Of a DNA stretch of 64,000 nucleotides, positions 17,257 through 26,413 are shown one piece after another. Origin of the DNA: Bacteroidaceae bacterium (GTDB taxonomy: Bacteria > Bacteroidota > Bacteroidia > Bacteroidales > Bacteroidaceae). Location of the stretch: assembly GCA_024398515.1 (NCBI GenBank), contig JAKSIZ010000007.1, positions 1-64,000 on the forward strand. The letters are read 5' to 3'. Position numbers and translations under genes: made by a program. How positions within the stretch are numbered: position 1 is the stretch's first letter; each line of letters opens with the position of its first letter. Below the pieces are notes generated by a model, which was not told the origin of the DNA, searched no databases, and saw only the letters and a list, made by a program, of their open reading frames with translations.

Positions 17257-17634
17257 ATGCAAAAGAAAAAGACATACACGCTTACAAAGTCGGAACTCCA
17301 GGTGATGAACATTCTTTGGGCTGCGGGAAAGTCATTGGATGTGCACGGGGTAATAGACCGTTACGATGATCCAAAGCCTGCATACACAACGGTTGCTACA
17401 TTCCTGAAGATACTTTTCAACAAGAAGTTTGTTGAATATAAGAAAGGAACTGGCAAGTCTCACTTGTATTCGCCATTGATATCAAAGGCAGAATACACGC
17501 GACGGACTATGGAGGAAATGAAGAATGATTTCTTCAATGGCAGTGCATCGTCGTTTGTCAAGTTCTTTGTCAAGGCAGAAAAGATTTCGCGTTCAGAGTT
17601 AGAGGAACTCATAAAACTAATTGAGGAAGAGTAA
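17257..17634 (+). CDS. BlaI/MecI/CopY-family transcriptional repressor
   Basis: A 125-residue winged-helix repressor. The N-terminal TKSELQVMNILWAAGKSLDVHGVID and the recognition segment KPAYTTVATFLKILFNKKFVEYKKGTG match the family, and the C-terminal half would form the dimerisation helices. In classical systems the repressor is cleaved through signalling by a BlaR1/MecR1 protease. Here the following gene encodes such a sensor, but without its protease core. The stop overlaps the sensor start by one base (TAATG), so the pair is co-translated. Confidence 0.92.
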   Translation: MQKKKTYTLTKSELQVMNILWAAGKSLDVHGVIDRYDDPKPAYTTVATFLKILFNKKFVEYKKGTGKSHLYSPLISKAEYTRRTMEEMKNDFFNGSASSFVKFFVKAEKISRSELEELIKLIEEE

Positions 17635-18677
17635 TGGAAGCATTGACAACATACGCAATAAAGGCAGCAATATGCCTGACTGTGCTTTATTTGCCTTATA
17701 CTTTTATGTTGAGAAGACACACTTTCTTCTCTTTCAATCGCATTGTGCTGCTTTCAATCGTTGCAATGTCTTTCGTATTTCCATTGCTCGACATACCATT
17801 ATTATCAGGATTATTTACTCCAACGAGTGCAGAATCGCCAACATTTATTGATATAGGACTACCTCTGACGACACAAGTCGAAGCAGAAAGAAGCACAAAT
17901 CATATCTCATGGATGCGAATAATAACCCTTGTGTATGTTATTGGCGCGTCAATATGCTTGCGTAGAAAATGTGTCGGACTAATCAAGTTAATACGTTTCA
18001 TTCCGCAAAGATGCATGTTTACAGACAAGAAAGACGGTATAACTGCGCAGAATTATCAATATTTACTAATCAGCAAGACTGTAGATAATGGCTATTTCCC
18101 ATTTGCAAACAGCTTTAATCACAGCCTTCTCAAAAAAAGAATTAAAATGATGAAAACTAAGAAATCAAATCCGTGGAATCGCATGAAAGTACTATATGTG
18201 CTTCCTGTTTCATGCTTGGTATTGTCGGCATTTGCCACTCCGACAACTGTTGAGACGCCTGACAATGTCGTGTCGTCAGCAAAAGATGTCAAGGATGTTA
18301 CCTTCGACGTTTGCGAGGTTATGCCTGAATATAAAGGTGGGATGACTGCTCTAATGAAATACCTCACGCAGAGCGTCAAGTATCCTGAATCGGCACAAAA
18401 AGAAAAAATAGAAGGTCGCGTGATTGTCACATTCGTTGTTGATAAAGACGGAAGCATCTGTGAAGCAAAGGTTGTAAGCTCTGTTTCACCTGATATCGAT
18501 GCTGAGGCTGTGCGCGTTGTCAATTCCATGCCGAAATGGAGACCTGGCAGACAAAATGGCGAGGTCGTAAGAGTGAGATATACTCTTCCTATTACATTCC
18601 GACTTACAGGGGGTGAAAATAAGGTGGCAACAAAGGATGAGAGTGGACCTTCCATTCGTAATCAAGCAGATTATTAA
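17634..18677 (+). CDS. BlaR1-like membrane protein with TonB C-terminal domain, M56 protease core missing
   Basis: A 347-residue protein. N-terminal membrane helices (about 8-25, 35-57, 95-115) start as in Bacteroidetes M56/BlaR1 proteins. A charged segment ending LLISKTV near 147 then passes directly into FANSFNHSLLKKRIKMMKTKKSNPW (about 156-180), the segment that normally follows the peptidase domain. The HExxH zinc-protease region that should lie between is absent, with no frameshift. A further helix near 188-206 and a TonB_C domain follow (PEYKGGMTALMKYL ... VRYTLPITFRL, about 230-325). The signalling role is probably altered or lost. Confidence 0.78.
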   Translation: MEALTTYAIKAAICLTVLYLPYTFMLRRHTFFSFNRIVLLSIVAMSFVFPLLDIPLLSGLFTPTSAESPTFIDIGLPLTTQVEAERSTNHISWMRIITLVYVIGASICLRRKCVGLIKLIRFIPQRCMFTDKKDGITAQNYQYLLISKTVDNGYFPFANSFNHSLLKKRIKMMKTKKSNPWNRMKVLYVLPVSCLVLSAFATPTTVETPDNVVSSAKDVKDVTFDVCEVMPEYKGGMTALMKYLTQSVKYPESAQKEKIEGRVIVTFVVDKDGSICEAKVVSSVSPDIDAEAVRVVNSMPKWRPGRQNGEVVRVRYTLPITFRLTGGENKVATKDESGPSIRNQADY

Positions 18678-18824
18678 TCAAATTGAAACTAACGGCGTCA
18701 ACATGATTTCTTTCAGTCGCCTTTCAGGCTTTGTGAAAGCGACAAGCCGATATCGGACAGTTGAACGGTGTTGTTTCTGGCTTTATTATTCATCAATCTG
18801 AAGATTGTGCTTTATACTTCGTCA

Positions 18825-18887
18825 AACATTGCTCCAATGTTCGAGTCAACATTGCTGCAATGTTCGGACCAACATTGCAGCAATGTT
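18825..18887. repeat. Triple-palindrome element, copy 3 (AACATTG class)
   Basis: Units at 18825, 18848 and 18871: AACATTGCTCCAATGTT, AACATTGCTGCAATGTT and AACATTGCAGCAATGTT, with spacers cgagtc and cggacc. Unit 3 is the reverse complement of unit 2. It is followed by T5 and then cccacttaagcgttcaactt, a flank also found after copy 5. It lies in the 374-nt gap between convergent genes; the rest of that gap holds only the terminator at 18993-19018. Confidence 0.9.
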
Positions 18888-18992
18888 TTTCCCACTTAAG
18901 CGTTCAACTTGAGAAACGCGTAATGTGACTCCTCAAATTCCATAGCGAAGAACTGGGCTGAACACTCGGACAAGTCACCCATAAAAAACAAA

Positions 18993-19018
18993 TCCTCCCA
19001 CAACAAAGTGCGGGAGGA
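18993..19018. terminator. Bidirectional terminator between convergent genes
   Basis: Stem TCCTCCC / GGGAGGA with a 12-nt loop. On the plus side it is followed by cgttttcttttt, on the minus side by atttgtttttt. It sits 34 nt after the xylanase stop and serves the blaR-like gene from the other side. Confidence 0.8.
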
Positions 19019-19051
19019 CGTTTTCTTTTTATCAATTCGCAATGGCGAGGA

Positions 19052-21784
19052 TTATCTTACCATTATCTTCGACGAACTGCCGTTTTTCGTATTCTTTACG
19101 ACGTATATGCCCTTCGTGCCGGTAAGTCGGCTGATTTTCTGCTGCAGGTCGCGACTGCCCTTGGCAGTGAGAGTGCCTACGCATGCACCAGAGATGTTGT
19201 GAATAGTGTAGTCACACTCCGACATCGATACGAGGTTCTCTATTCCGCTTCCGACTTGAATGAATTCCAGTTTGTCGAGATTGAAGTCACCGTTCTTTAT
19301 CGTGATGCGAATTACGTGTTCACCTGCTTTAAGTTCTCGTTCGGCATTTGATGGGTATTCGTTGTATGTATCAAGTGTAGTTCCTGCTTTTTTCGCTGCT
19401 CTTACTGTCCAGAGGGTTGTTGTCGCATCGTTGAACGTATCGCTGATAACGAAGAGAGCTGTACTATTAGGGTTGGCAACAATCGACTTGCAGACGAATT
19501 TGGCGGTTTCCTTTACGTTTACAGTGTATTCAGTCCATTCGTCGGCCACGGTGTATCCAAGTGCGTATCCGCCATTGCCATAGACTATATCTACGCCACA
19601 ATTGTCGGTGCGGTAGTTGGTTTTACCTTGGTCTATATTGTCCGAATCATGATATGAGAGCAGTTCCTGACCGCTGTCAAAGTCTTCCGCTTCGATGATT
19701 CCTGGCAATTCTACCTGCTTATACGGAGCACGATATAAGTTGACGACTATATCGTAGGCCGCTACATTCGACTGTTTTCCGTTCTCATCGGTGGCAATAG
19801 CCATGATGTTGTACGTGCCGGTTGCCGTTGGTTTGAAGTTGAATGTGAATGGTGAAGCGGTAATTGTACGTGAAAGAATGCCGTTGATATAGTACTTCAC
19901 ATTGCTTATTGCGGTTGGAGAAGAGATATCTGGAGTGATAGGCGTATCAACTCCAATCATTGTTTTCCTTGGTGCAGATGCAAGCGAAAGGTCGATTTCT
20001 TCGTTCAAATCTACATGTTTGAAGTCAATTTTGTCGATGTTTATAACGTAAGTATCCGTGCCTCCAACGATGGAAAGTCGCAATATTTGCTGTCCTGCTT
20101 CGAGAGGAAGAAGGAGACGTCCGTGTGTTGTCTTATATGAATTCCAGTCGCCAGTCTTGGCAAGAACAAGCTTTTCAGGAGTCAACATGGTGAGTTTTCC
20201 CGCTTGATTGAGTGCGATTTGAAGTGCAGGATTGTCCTCTGGAGCGGAGTAATAGATGTCGTAGGAGTATATTCCAGCCTCTTTAACATTGACAGTATAT
20301 TCCATCCATTCGCCTACCTCGCCATAGCCAACGACATATCCGGAGCCGCCCTTTTCGATGTCTATGCCACCTGTATCGGTGCGATAACTTGAGCCCGTGC
20401 CTTGTTTGCTGCTGTTGTTGTCGTGGAACGCAATGCCGTCAGCACCCATGTCGAAGTTTTCTGCCTGAAGAGTTCCTGGCAATTCAGTAGGAGTATTCTT
20501 GAAAGCAGAGCGCGGATTGCATCCCGTTATGGCTCCATAACGTGTATATGTATTGCCATCGGTAGTGGTCACAACGGCCTTGAGCTCTATTGTGCCTGTA
20601 GCTGTTGGCGTATATTCAGTCTCGTATGGTGCCTCGGTCATTGTTGCCACGAGCACGTTCTTGGCATAAAGTTCAACCTTTTCTATGGTCTTTGTCCTCA
20701 TTTTTGCGCGGACAAGAATCGTTGTCGGCGTATTCTTCTCGACATTTATTGCAGCAGGCTTAATATAGATTGAAGCCTCTTTTTTCATGCCAGGGAAAGG
20801 ACTTTTGGCTTTCTTTGCAGCATCAGAAGCCATGTATTCGCGCAACCAGGTCATTGCAGGGCGGTCTTTTCCGTTCTTGATAATACCAGAGTTGCCGTCA
20901 TCAGTCCACGTCGTGCCATAGATATAGCCCCAAAGCGTTACGCCAGCACAGTACTCTGCCTCCCACATATATGGGATTTGCTCCTTATAACGCTGAAGTT
21001 GCAGCTTGTCATCAGTAGTGCCGATGTCGTACTCAGTGCTGTACATAGGCATCTTGAGAGCATTCTGAAGCTTAATCATTGCACTCTTGAAGTTCGAAAG
21101 ACTGCAATTTGTAAGGTCGTGACTTTGACATCCGTATGCGTCAATAGGTGCACCTGCATTGCGCAAAGTCTTTACAAGATCAATGTACTGGTCTGTATTC
21201 CACTGGAAAGTATTGAAGTCATTATATATAAGGATGGCATTTGGCCAACGTTCGTAAGCCAGTTCAAAGGCTTTGATAATCCAGTCGTAGCCAGTTAGTC
21301 CCGCTCCTCCCAAGGCTTCTATAAAATAAGTAGTGCCTGCTTGATGCCCAGAAACAGCCTCGTTGACTACATCAATGAGTTGCAAGTCTGGGTATTGTTT
21401 CTTCACAGCATCCATCCATTGCACTATTTCCTTATAGCGTTGCTCGGGTGTCTGACTCTCAATCCAAGAAGGATATTGTGATCCCCAGACGAGTGCATGG
21501 AACTTAAATGGGAAATTATGGTTCTTTGCATAGTTATATGCATTGTTAGATCCATTCCAATTAAAAGAATTATTATTACCTTCAACTGAAGCCCACTTGG
21601 ATTCGTTCTCACATGTAATCTGGTTCCACAGCGTATAAAACTTCTCGCTTCCATAGTCAACATTGTATGATGTTGTTATGTTTCCGAGGAACTTGTCAGG
21701 ATTACTTGACAATTGTGCATGCAACTGTATGGTGAATGTTGCAAACAATGCGAACATTGCAGTCGCTAAAAATGTTTTTTTCAT
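19052..21784 (-). CDS. Secreted GH10 endo-1,4-beta-xylanase with two CBM6-type modules
   Basis: A 910-residue exported enzyme that hydrolyses internal beta-1,4-xylosidic bonds. The signal peptide (1-24) is followed by a GH10 domain to about 330, with general acid/base Glu in VVNEA (about 142) and the nucleophile Glu in YSTEYDI (about 251). Then come an Ig-like segment (about 345-425), a CBM6-like module with LQAENFD and GEVGEWMEYTVNV (about 435-585), a second Ig-like segment, a second CBM6-like module with IEAEDFDSG (about 690-835), and a C-terminal sorting-like tail. The start at 21784 overlaps the upstream stop (ATGA); the longer frame would extend into that gene. It is the last gene of an RND efflux operon, an unusual place. 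Confidence 0.93.
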   Translation of the reverse strand: MKKTFLATAMFALFATFTIQLHAQLSSNPDKFLGNITTSYNVDYGSEKFYTLWNQITCENESKWASVEGNNNSFNWNGSNNAYNYAKNHNFPFKFHALVWGSQYPSWIESQTPEQRYKEIVQWMDAVKKQYPDLQLIDVVNEAVSGHQAGTTYFIEALGGAGLTGYDWIIKAFELAYERWPNAILIYNDFNTFQWNTDQYIDLVKTLRNAGAPIDAYGCQSHDLTNCSLSNFKSAMIKLQNALKMPMYSTEYDIGTTDDKLQLQRYKEQIPYMWEAEYCAGVTLWGYIYGTTWTDDGNSGIIKNGKDRPAMTWLREYMASDAAKKAKSPFPGMKKEASIYIKPAAINVEKNTPTTILVRAKMRTKTIEKVELYAKNVLVATMTEAPYETEYTPTATGTIELKAVVTTTDGNTYTRYGAITGCNPRSAFKNTPTELPGTLQAENFDMGADGIAFHDNNSSKQGTGSSYRTDTGGIDIEKGGSGYVVGYGEVGEWMEYTVNVKEAGIYSYDIYYSAPEDNPALQIALNQAGKLTMLTPEKLVLAKTGDWNSYKTTHGRLLLPLEAGQQILRLSIVGGTDTYVINIDKIDFKHVDLNEEIDLSLASAPRKTMIGVDTPITPDISSPTAISNVKYYINGILSRTITASPFTFNFKPTATGTYNIMAIATDENGKQSNVAAYDIVVNLYRAPYKQVELPGIIEAEDFDSGQELLSYHDSDNIDQGKTNYRTDNCGVDIVYGNGGYALGYTVADEWTEYTVNVKETAKFVCKSIVANPNSTALFVISDTFNDATTTLWTVRAAKKAGTTLDTYNEYPSNAERELKAGEHVIRITIKNGDFNLDKLEFIQVGSGIENLVSMSECDYTIHNISGACVGTLTAKGSRDLQQKISRLTGTKGIYVVKNTKNGSSSKIMVR

Positions 21785-22074
21785 ATCGTCTTTTCTATGT
21801 CCCATACGAAGGCACGTAAACCGAGCATTTCGTAGGAATCGTCAAGGGTTTTCAGGCGTTTAAGCAGCGGCTCGACTTTCTCGTCTTCAACGATGGAGAT
21901 TATCGTTGAGCACATTGATGGCCACGCATGTGAACCAAGGTGTGGGTCACCAGTCTTTGTTCCCCTACCCTGCGTAATCGGAAACATTGTATATCCACGT
22001 GCAAGTGAACTATTGAGCGCAGCAAGCACAGCATCGTAGTGTGCCTGATCGAATGATATCATTATAGCTTTCAT
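21781..22074 (-). CDS. PG0541-type efflux-associated protein (PII-like)
   Basis: A 97-residue protein of the transporter-associated PG0541 family, a small ferredoxin-like/PII-like fold usually encoded after RND permeases in Bacteroidetes. The segments MKAIMISFDQAHYDAVLAAL and ITQGRGTKTGDPHLGSHAWP support this. It lies 3 nt after the permease gene and overlaps the xylanase start by 4 nt (ATGA). Its role is probably regulatory or accessory to the pump (inferred). Confidence 0.82.
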   Translation of the reverse strand: MKAIMISFDQAHYDAVLAALNSSLARGYTMFPITQGRGTKTGDPHLGSHAWPSMCSTIISIVEDEKVEPLLKRLKTLDDSYEMLGLRAFVWDIEKTI

Positions 22075-22077
22075 ATC

Positions 22078-25000
22078 TTACTTTCTCTTCTTGAATGTTT
22101 CTTTGTCTTTGTTTTCCTTCCAGTAACGTTGTAACTCGAGTTGGCGTGCCATCTTCTTACGCTTGCGCTTGATGCCAGAACCACCAAAGATACAGAACAT
22201 AGATGGTACATAAATCAGCGTAAGACATGTAGAAACCGTAAGACCACCAATAATAGATATACCAAGTGGTCGCCACATTTCAGAGCCTACTCCCTGACTT
22301 ACTGCCAATGGCACCATACCAAGAATGGTAGTCATTGTTGTCATGAGGATTGGGCGCAGACGGCTTCTGGCTGCCGTAACAGCTGCACGAATGAGTCCAT
22401 AGCCCTGTTCACGTTTGAGCTGCGTGTAGTCGATGAGCACGATACCGTTCTTCACAACAATACCAACGAGCATGATACCACCGAGAATTGACATGATGTT
22501 CAGCGAAGTTCCAGTGAAAGTAAGTGCAAAGATGATACCTGAGAATGCAAACACAAGGGAAATCATGATGATGAATGGGTATGTCCATGACTCGAACTGT
22601 GCTGCCATCACAATGAACACGAGGATGATTACAAGTATGAGCAACGTGCCAAGGTCCTTGTTAGAGTCCTGTTGGTCTTCGTAAGAACCAGATACCTTAC
22701 ACGTAATTCCCGAAGGTATGTCCATCTTGTCAACGATTCCATTACCGAGTTCTACACCATCGGAAAGTGCATATCCGTCCTTCAATACGGCATTGACAGT
22801 TACGATACGCTGACGGTCCTTGCGTTCGATTGTTGGAGGAATTGACGACTCTCCCACTTTTGCAATGTCACGAACACGCACAATCTTGCCAGTGTTAGTC
22901 GGAATCATGATGTTTTCAATTGCTTCTATTGACTGGCGTTCAGTCGGTTCATAACGTACCTTTATGTCGTATTCCTCACCGTCTTCACGATAGTATGACA
23001 TAAGCGAACCGTTGATAGCGTTACGGACAGTTGATGCTGCCGTTGAGAGTGAGAGTCCCTGAAGTGCAAGTTTGTCGCGGTCGAAGTCAACAATAATCTC
23101 TGGTTGATAGTCGGAACGAGAGATATTGACCTGAGAAATCATAGGACTACTCTTGAACTGTTGTGCAAGTTCCTGCGCCACATCATACGTAGCATTGAGG
23201 TCATGACCATATATTTCAAACGTTGCCATGTTCTGACCACCCATTGAACTGTTACCGCCACCAAGCATTACGTTATACTTTGCAAGGTCAGGTATTGCCT
23301 TACAGTCTGCACGCATTTCGTCGCAAATCTCAACAAGTCCTCTCTCACGTTCGTTTGACGGAACAAACTTAATATTATAAGAAATGATGTGCGAGCCGTT
23401 GTCGCTCAACGATGCAAACGTATTGTCTTCACCAGCTTGTCCTACAGTGAAGTTGCAGCACTGCATATCTTTGCCATAACGCTTTACCCATATACCTGTA
23501 AGGTGCTTTGCCATAGCCTCAGCTTTCTCTACACGAGTACCTATTGGCAATTCCAACTTAACACCTACACGACCAGAGTCATTGGCTGGCATGAACTCGC
23601 TCTTGAGTCCAAAGACCTTTGCAGTTAGCAAACTGAGCAAGAAGAAGCCGATACACCCAAAGATGATTGTCTTGCGGTGTCGCACAGCCCAATTGATTTT
23701 CTGTTCATACCACTCGTCAAGTCTGTCGAGCCATTTCTGTATTGGTCCGTATATCTTCTTGAAAGTCTCGCTTTGTTTCTTTTCAAGTTTCAGGAACTGC
23801 GAGGTCATCATTGGTGTAAACGAAAGCGCAGATACGGTTGAGATTATCATGATGATACACATCATCCATCCCAATTCCTTGAAGAGCACACCTGTCTTAC
23901 CCGTTACCATTGTCAACGGGAAGAATACGGCAAGCATTGTGAGCGTTGATGCAATAACGGAAATTGCCACTTCGTTGGTTCCATGAATAGATGCTCGGTT
24001 TGGTTTCGACCCTCGTTCAATGTGGGTCGTAACGTTTTCAAGCACAACTATGGCATCATCGACCACGTTACCGATAGCGATAGAAAGACACGACATTGAA
24101 ATCATGTTCAACGAACTGCCCGTTGCATACAGGTAGATGAACGATGCTATCAACGACATTGGAATGGTGAGACAGATGATAACCGTTGCTCTCCATCGTC
24201 CGAGGAAAACGAATACGACAAGCACAACGAATATCAAGGCATACATCACCGTTTCAAACAATGAGCTGATTGTCTGCTTTATATTGTCTGATGTATCGAC
24301 GATAACACCCAGATTAATATCGTCAGGCAGACTCTTTTGCAAGTCAGGGAGCATCTTATGAACCTTGTTAGCAATCTCAACAGAGTTTGCTCCACTCTGC
24401 TTTTGGATTATTATCATTGCTCCTTGCTGCCCATTTGTAAAGGTGCGCTGCGCACGTTCTTCGACATTATCGACCAGTCGTGCAACGTCTTTAAGATAAA
24501 CATTTGCGCCATTCTTCGTGCCTACAATTACATTCAGCATCTGCGAAGGGTCGTCAAATTCGCCTTCGGCACGCACGGTGAATGTCTGTGTACCAATATC
24601 TATCGTACCACCTGTGACATTTTGGTTCTCACCAGATATTGCAGCACTCACTGCTGCAGGCGAGATTCCGTATGCTTCCATCTTGGCGGCATCCATATAG
24701 ATATTGATTTCACGCTGCGGAGCACCCGAAATTGATACAGTTCCCACTCCATCAACACGTGCCAACGGATTGGCAATGTTGTCGTCGAGTATCTTATACA
24801 GTGCTTTCTGACTCTCGTGGGCTGTTGCCGAAAGAATCAGGATTGGTATCATATCTGTCGAGAACTTGAACAAGATTGGTGTGTTGGCATCCTTTGGCAA
24901 GGAGTTCGACACCATGTCCAACTTGTCTCGCACATTGTTTGTCAACGCATCAATATCGTAACCAAACTCAAATTCAAGTGTTACAACCGAAATGTTTTCA

Positions 25001-25254
25001 CGTGAATTTGACGTGATATGTTTCAAGTGTTCCACTGAGTTCAGCGTATTCTCCAACGGACGTGTTACGTTATTTTCTATATCGCTTGCCGATGCTCCGT
25101 TGTAGTAGGTCATCACCATTATGGTGTTTGTCTCAATGTCTGGATAGAGGTCAATCGGCAGTTTTGCCAACGAGAACACACCAAACACTACTACTGCCAC
25201 GAAGCAGAGGGTTGTCATAATCGGGCGTTTTACCGCACCTTCGTATATGCTCAT
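22078..25254 (-). CDS. RND-family multidrug efflux permease (HAE1/AcrB-like)
   Basis: A 1058-residue inner membrane permease driven by protons. N-terminal MSIYEGAVKRPIMTTLCFVAVVVFG is the first membrane helix. The two large periplasmic loops lie at about 30-330 and 555-860. The central helix carries the paired aspartates in AIGNVVDDAIVVLEN (about 400-412) needed for proton relay. The second helix bundle begins near 870. The length is normal for the family. It is expressed with an adaptor and TolC-like channel, forming a complete tripartite pump. The substrate cannot be told from sequence. Confidence 0.95.
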   Translation of the reverse strand: MSIYEGAVKRPIMTTLCFVAVVVFGVFSLAKLPIDLYPDIETNTIMVMTYYNGASASDIENNVTRPLENTLNSVEHLKHITSNSRENISVVTLEFEFGYDIDALTNNVRDKLDMVSNSLPKDANTPILFKFSTDMIPILILSATAHESQKALYKILDDNIANPLARVDGVGTVSISGAPQREINIYMDAAKMEAYGISPAAVSAAISGENQNVTGGTIDIGTQTFTVRAEGEFDDPSQMLNVIVGTKNGANVYLKDVARLVDNVEERAQRTFTNGQQGAMIIIQKQSGANSVEIANKVHKMLPDLQKSLPDDINLGVIVDTSDNIKQTISSLFETVMYALIFVVLVVFVFLGRWRATVIICLTIPMSLIASFIYLYATGSSLNMISMSCLSIAIGNVVDDAIVVLENVTTHIERGSKPNRASIHGTNEVAISVIASTLTMLAVFFPLTMVTGKTGVLFKELGWMMCIIMIISTVSALSFTPMMTSQFLKLEKKQSETFKKIYGPIQKWLDRLDEWYEQKINWAVRHRKTIIFGCIGFFLLSLLTAKVFGLKSEFMPANDSGRVGVKLELPIGTRVEKAEAMAKHLTGIWVKRYGKDMQCCNFTVGQAGEDNTFASLSDNGSHIISYNIKFVPSNERERGLVEICDEMRADCKAIPDLAKYNVMLGGGNSSMGGQNMATFEIYGHDLNATYDVAQELAQQFKSSPMISQVNISRSDYQPEIIVDFDRDKLALQGLSLSTAASTVRNAINGSLMSYYREDGEEYDIKVRYEPTERQSIEAIENIMIPTNTGKIVRVRDIAKVGESSIPPTIERKDRQRIVTVNAVLKDGYALSDGVELGNGIVDKMDIPSGITCKVSGSYEDQQDSNKDLGTLLILVIILVFIVMAAQFESWTYPFIIMISLVFAFSGIIFALTFTGTSLNIMSILGGIMLVGIVVKNGIVLIDYTQLKREQGYGLIRAAVTAARSRLRPILMTTMTTILGMVPLAVSQGVGSEMWRPLGISIIGGLTVSTCLTLIYVPSMFCIFGGSGIKRKRKKMARQLELQRYWKENKDKETFKKRK

Positions 25255-25279
25255 ATTACTGTGGCTGTTTTTTTATTTC

Positions 25280-26380
25280 TTATTTTTCAACTTCTACTTC
25301 TCTGCCGTTAGCAAGACGCGACATACCTGCTATTACAACCTTGTCGCCCTTCTTTACTCCATCAAGGATTTCGTACCTGTCAACGAAATGTTTTCCGAGT
25401 TCAACCTTCTGGTACTTGACCTTTCCTTCCTTATATATATATACATAACGGTCGCCGGCTCCTACTTGTTTTACAAGTGCAACATCAGGAATAACTACGT
25501 GATCAGCCACTCCAAGGTTCAGACTTGCACGGCCAAACATACCAGGACGAACCTTTCCGCTCTGGTTGTTGATTGTTATCTCAACTGGGAATGTATGTGT
25601 TGCCTGGTCTATTGAAGGGTAAACGGTTGTTACCTTGCCCGAGAAAACGTCTTCAGGATAAGCATCAAGCTTGATGTCAACGCTCAATCCATTCTTCACT
25701 TCACTGTAACGAGCCTCGGAAACGTTGATCATAATCTTCACAGGGTTGAGTTGTTCTACGGTCAGGATAGGCTGTCCGCCATACATATCGCCGTCATCAT
25801 AGTTGCGTGCCGTTACTACTCCACTGATAGGACTAACCAATCTGGTGTTCTGACTCATCTGTGCAAGTTGTGTACGCAGCACCTTGACTTGGTTCTTTTG
25901 TGCGGCAACGGCATTCTTCTGCACTGTAAGTTGTGTCATTGCTGCATCGTATTCCGACTTGGAAATACCGCCCATGTTGTAGAGTTCAGATATACGATTG
26001 AACTCAGCCTGCTGGTTTTGCATCTGTGCTATTTGGCTTTCAGCCTGTGCTATCTGGCTTTGTATCTGCAGACTCAACTGGTCTTGATTGGCTACATCAA
26101 GCTGAACGACGGTCTGTCCCTTGCTTACATTGTCACCAACATCAACGTAAATCTTCTTGATACGATACGATGCGTTTGGTGCGATGTTGTTTTTCACGTC
26201 GCTCTCGACCGTTGCCGTGAACTCTTCTGTCTGCTGAATAGGCTTTTCTTCAGCCACAGCAAGCCTTACCTTAGGCTTTTCTTGCTGCATGGTTACATTG
26301 TTGGTTTTGTTTCCACAAGCCGCAAAAAGCAATGCTGTTGCCATTGCGCTCAGTACGATGGTGAATTTAAGATTATTCAT
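25280..26380 (-). CDS. RND efflux periplasmic adaptor (membrane fusion) lipoprotein
   Basis: A 366-residue lipoprotein. A lipobox is seen in ATALLFAACG (Cys near 22). The barrel-sandwich/lipoyl halves (NIAPNASYRIKKIYVDVGDNVSKGQ and LVSPISGVVTARNYDDGDMY) flank a glutamine-rich coiled-coil hairpin (about 100-175). Beta-barrel and membrane-proximal domains follow (about 215-366). It bridges the permease (25 nt downstream) and the outer-membrane channel (33 nt upstream). Confidence 0.95.
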   Translation of the reverse strand: MNNLKFTIVLSAMATALLFAACGNKTNNVTMQQEKPKVRLAVAEEKPIQQTEEFTATVESDVKNNIAPNASYRIKKIYVDVGDNVSKGQTVVQLDVANQDQLSLQIQSQIAQAESQIAQMQNQQAEFNRISELYNMGGISKSEYDAAMTQLTVQKNAVAAQKNQVKVLRTQLAQMSQNTRLVSPISGVVTARNYDDGDMYGGQPILTVEQLNPVKIMINVSEARYSEVKNGLSVDIKLDAYPEDVFSGKVTTVYPSIDQATHTFPVEITINNQSGKVRPGMFGRASLNLGVADHVVIPDVALVKQVGAGDRYVYIYKEGKVKYQKVELGKHFVDRYEILDGVKKGDKVVIAGMSRLANGREVEVEK

Positions 26381-26413
26381 TTCTCTATATTTTTTTTGTT
26401 TATTATCGTTTTA

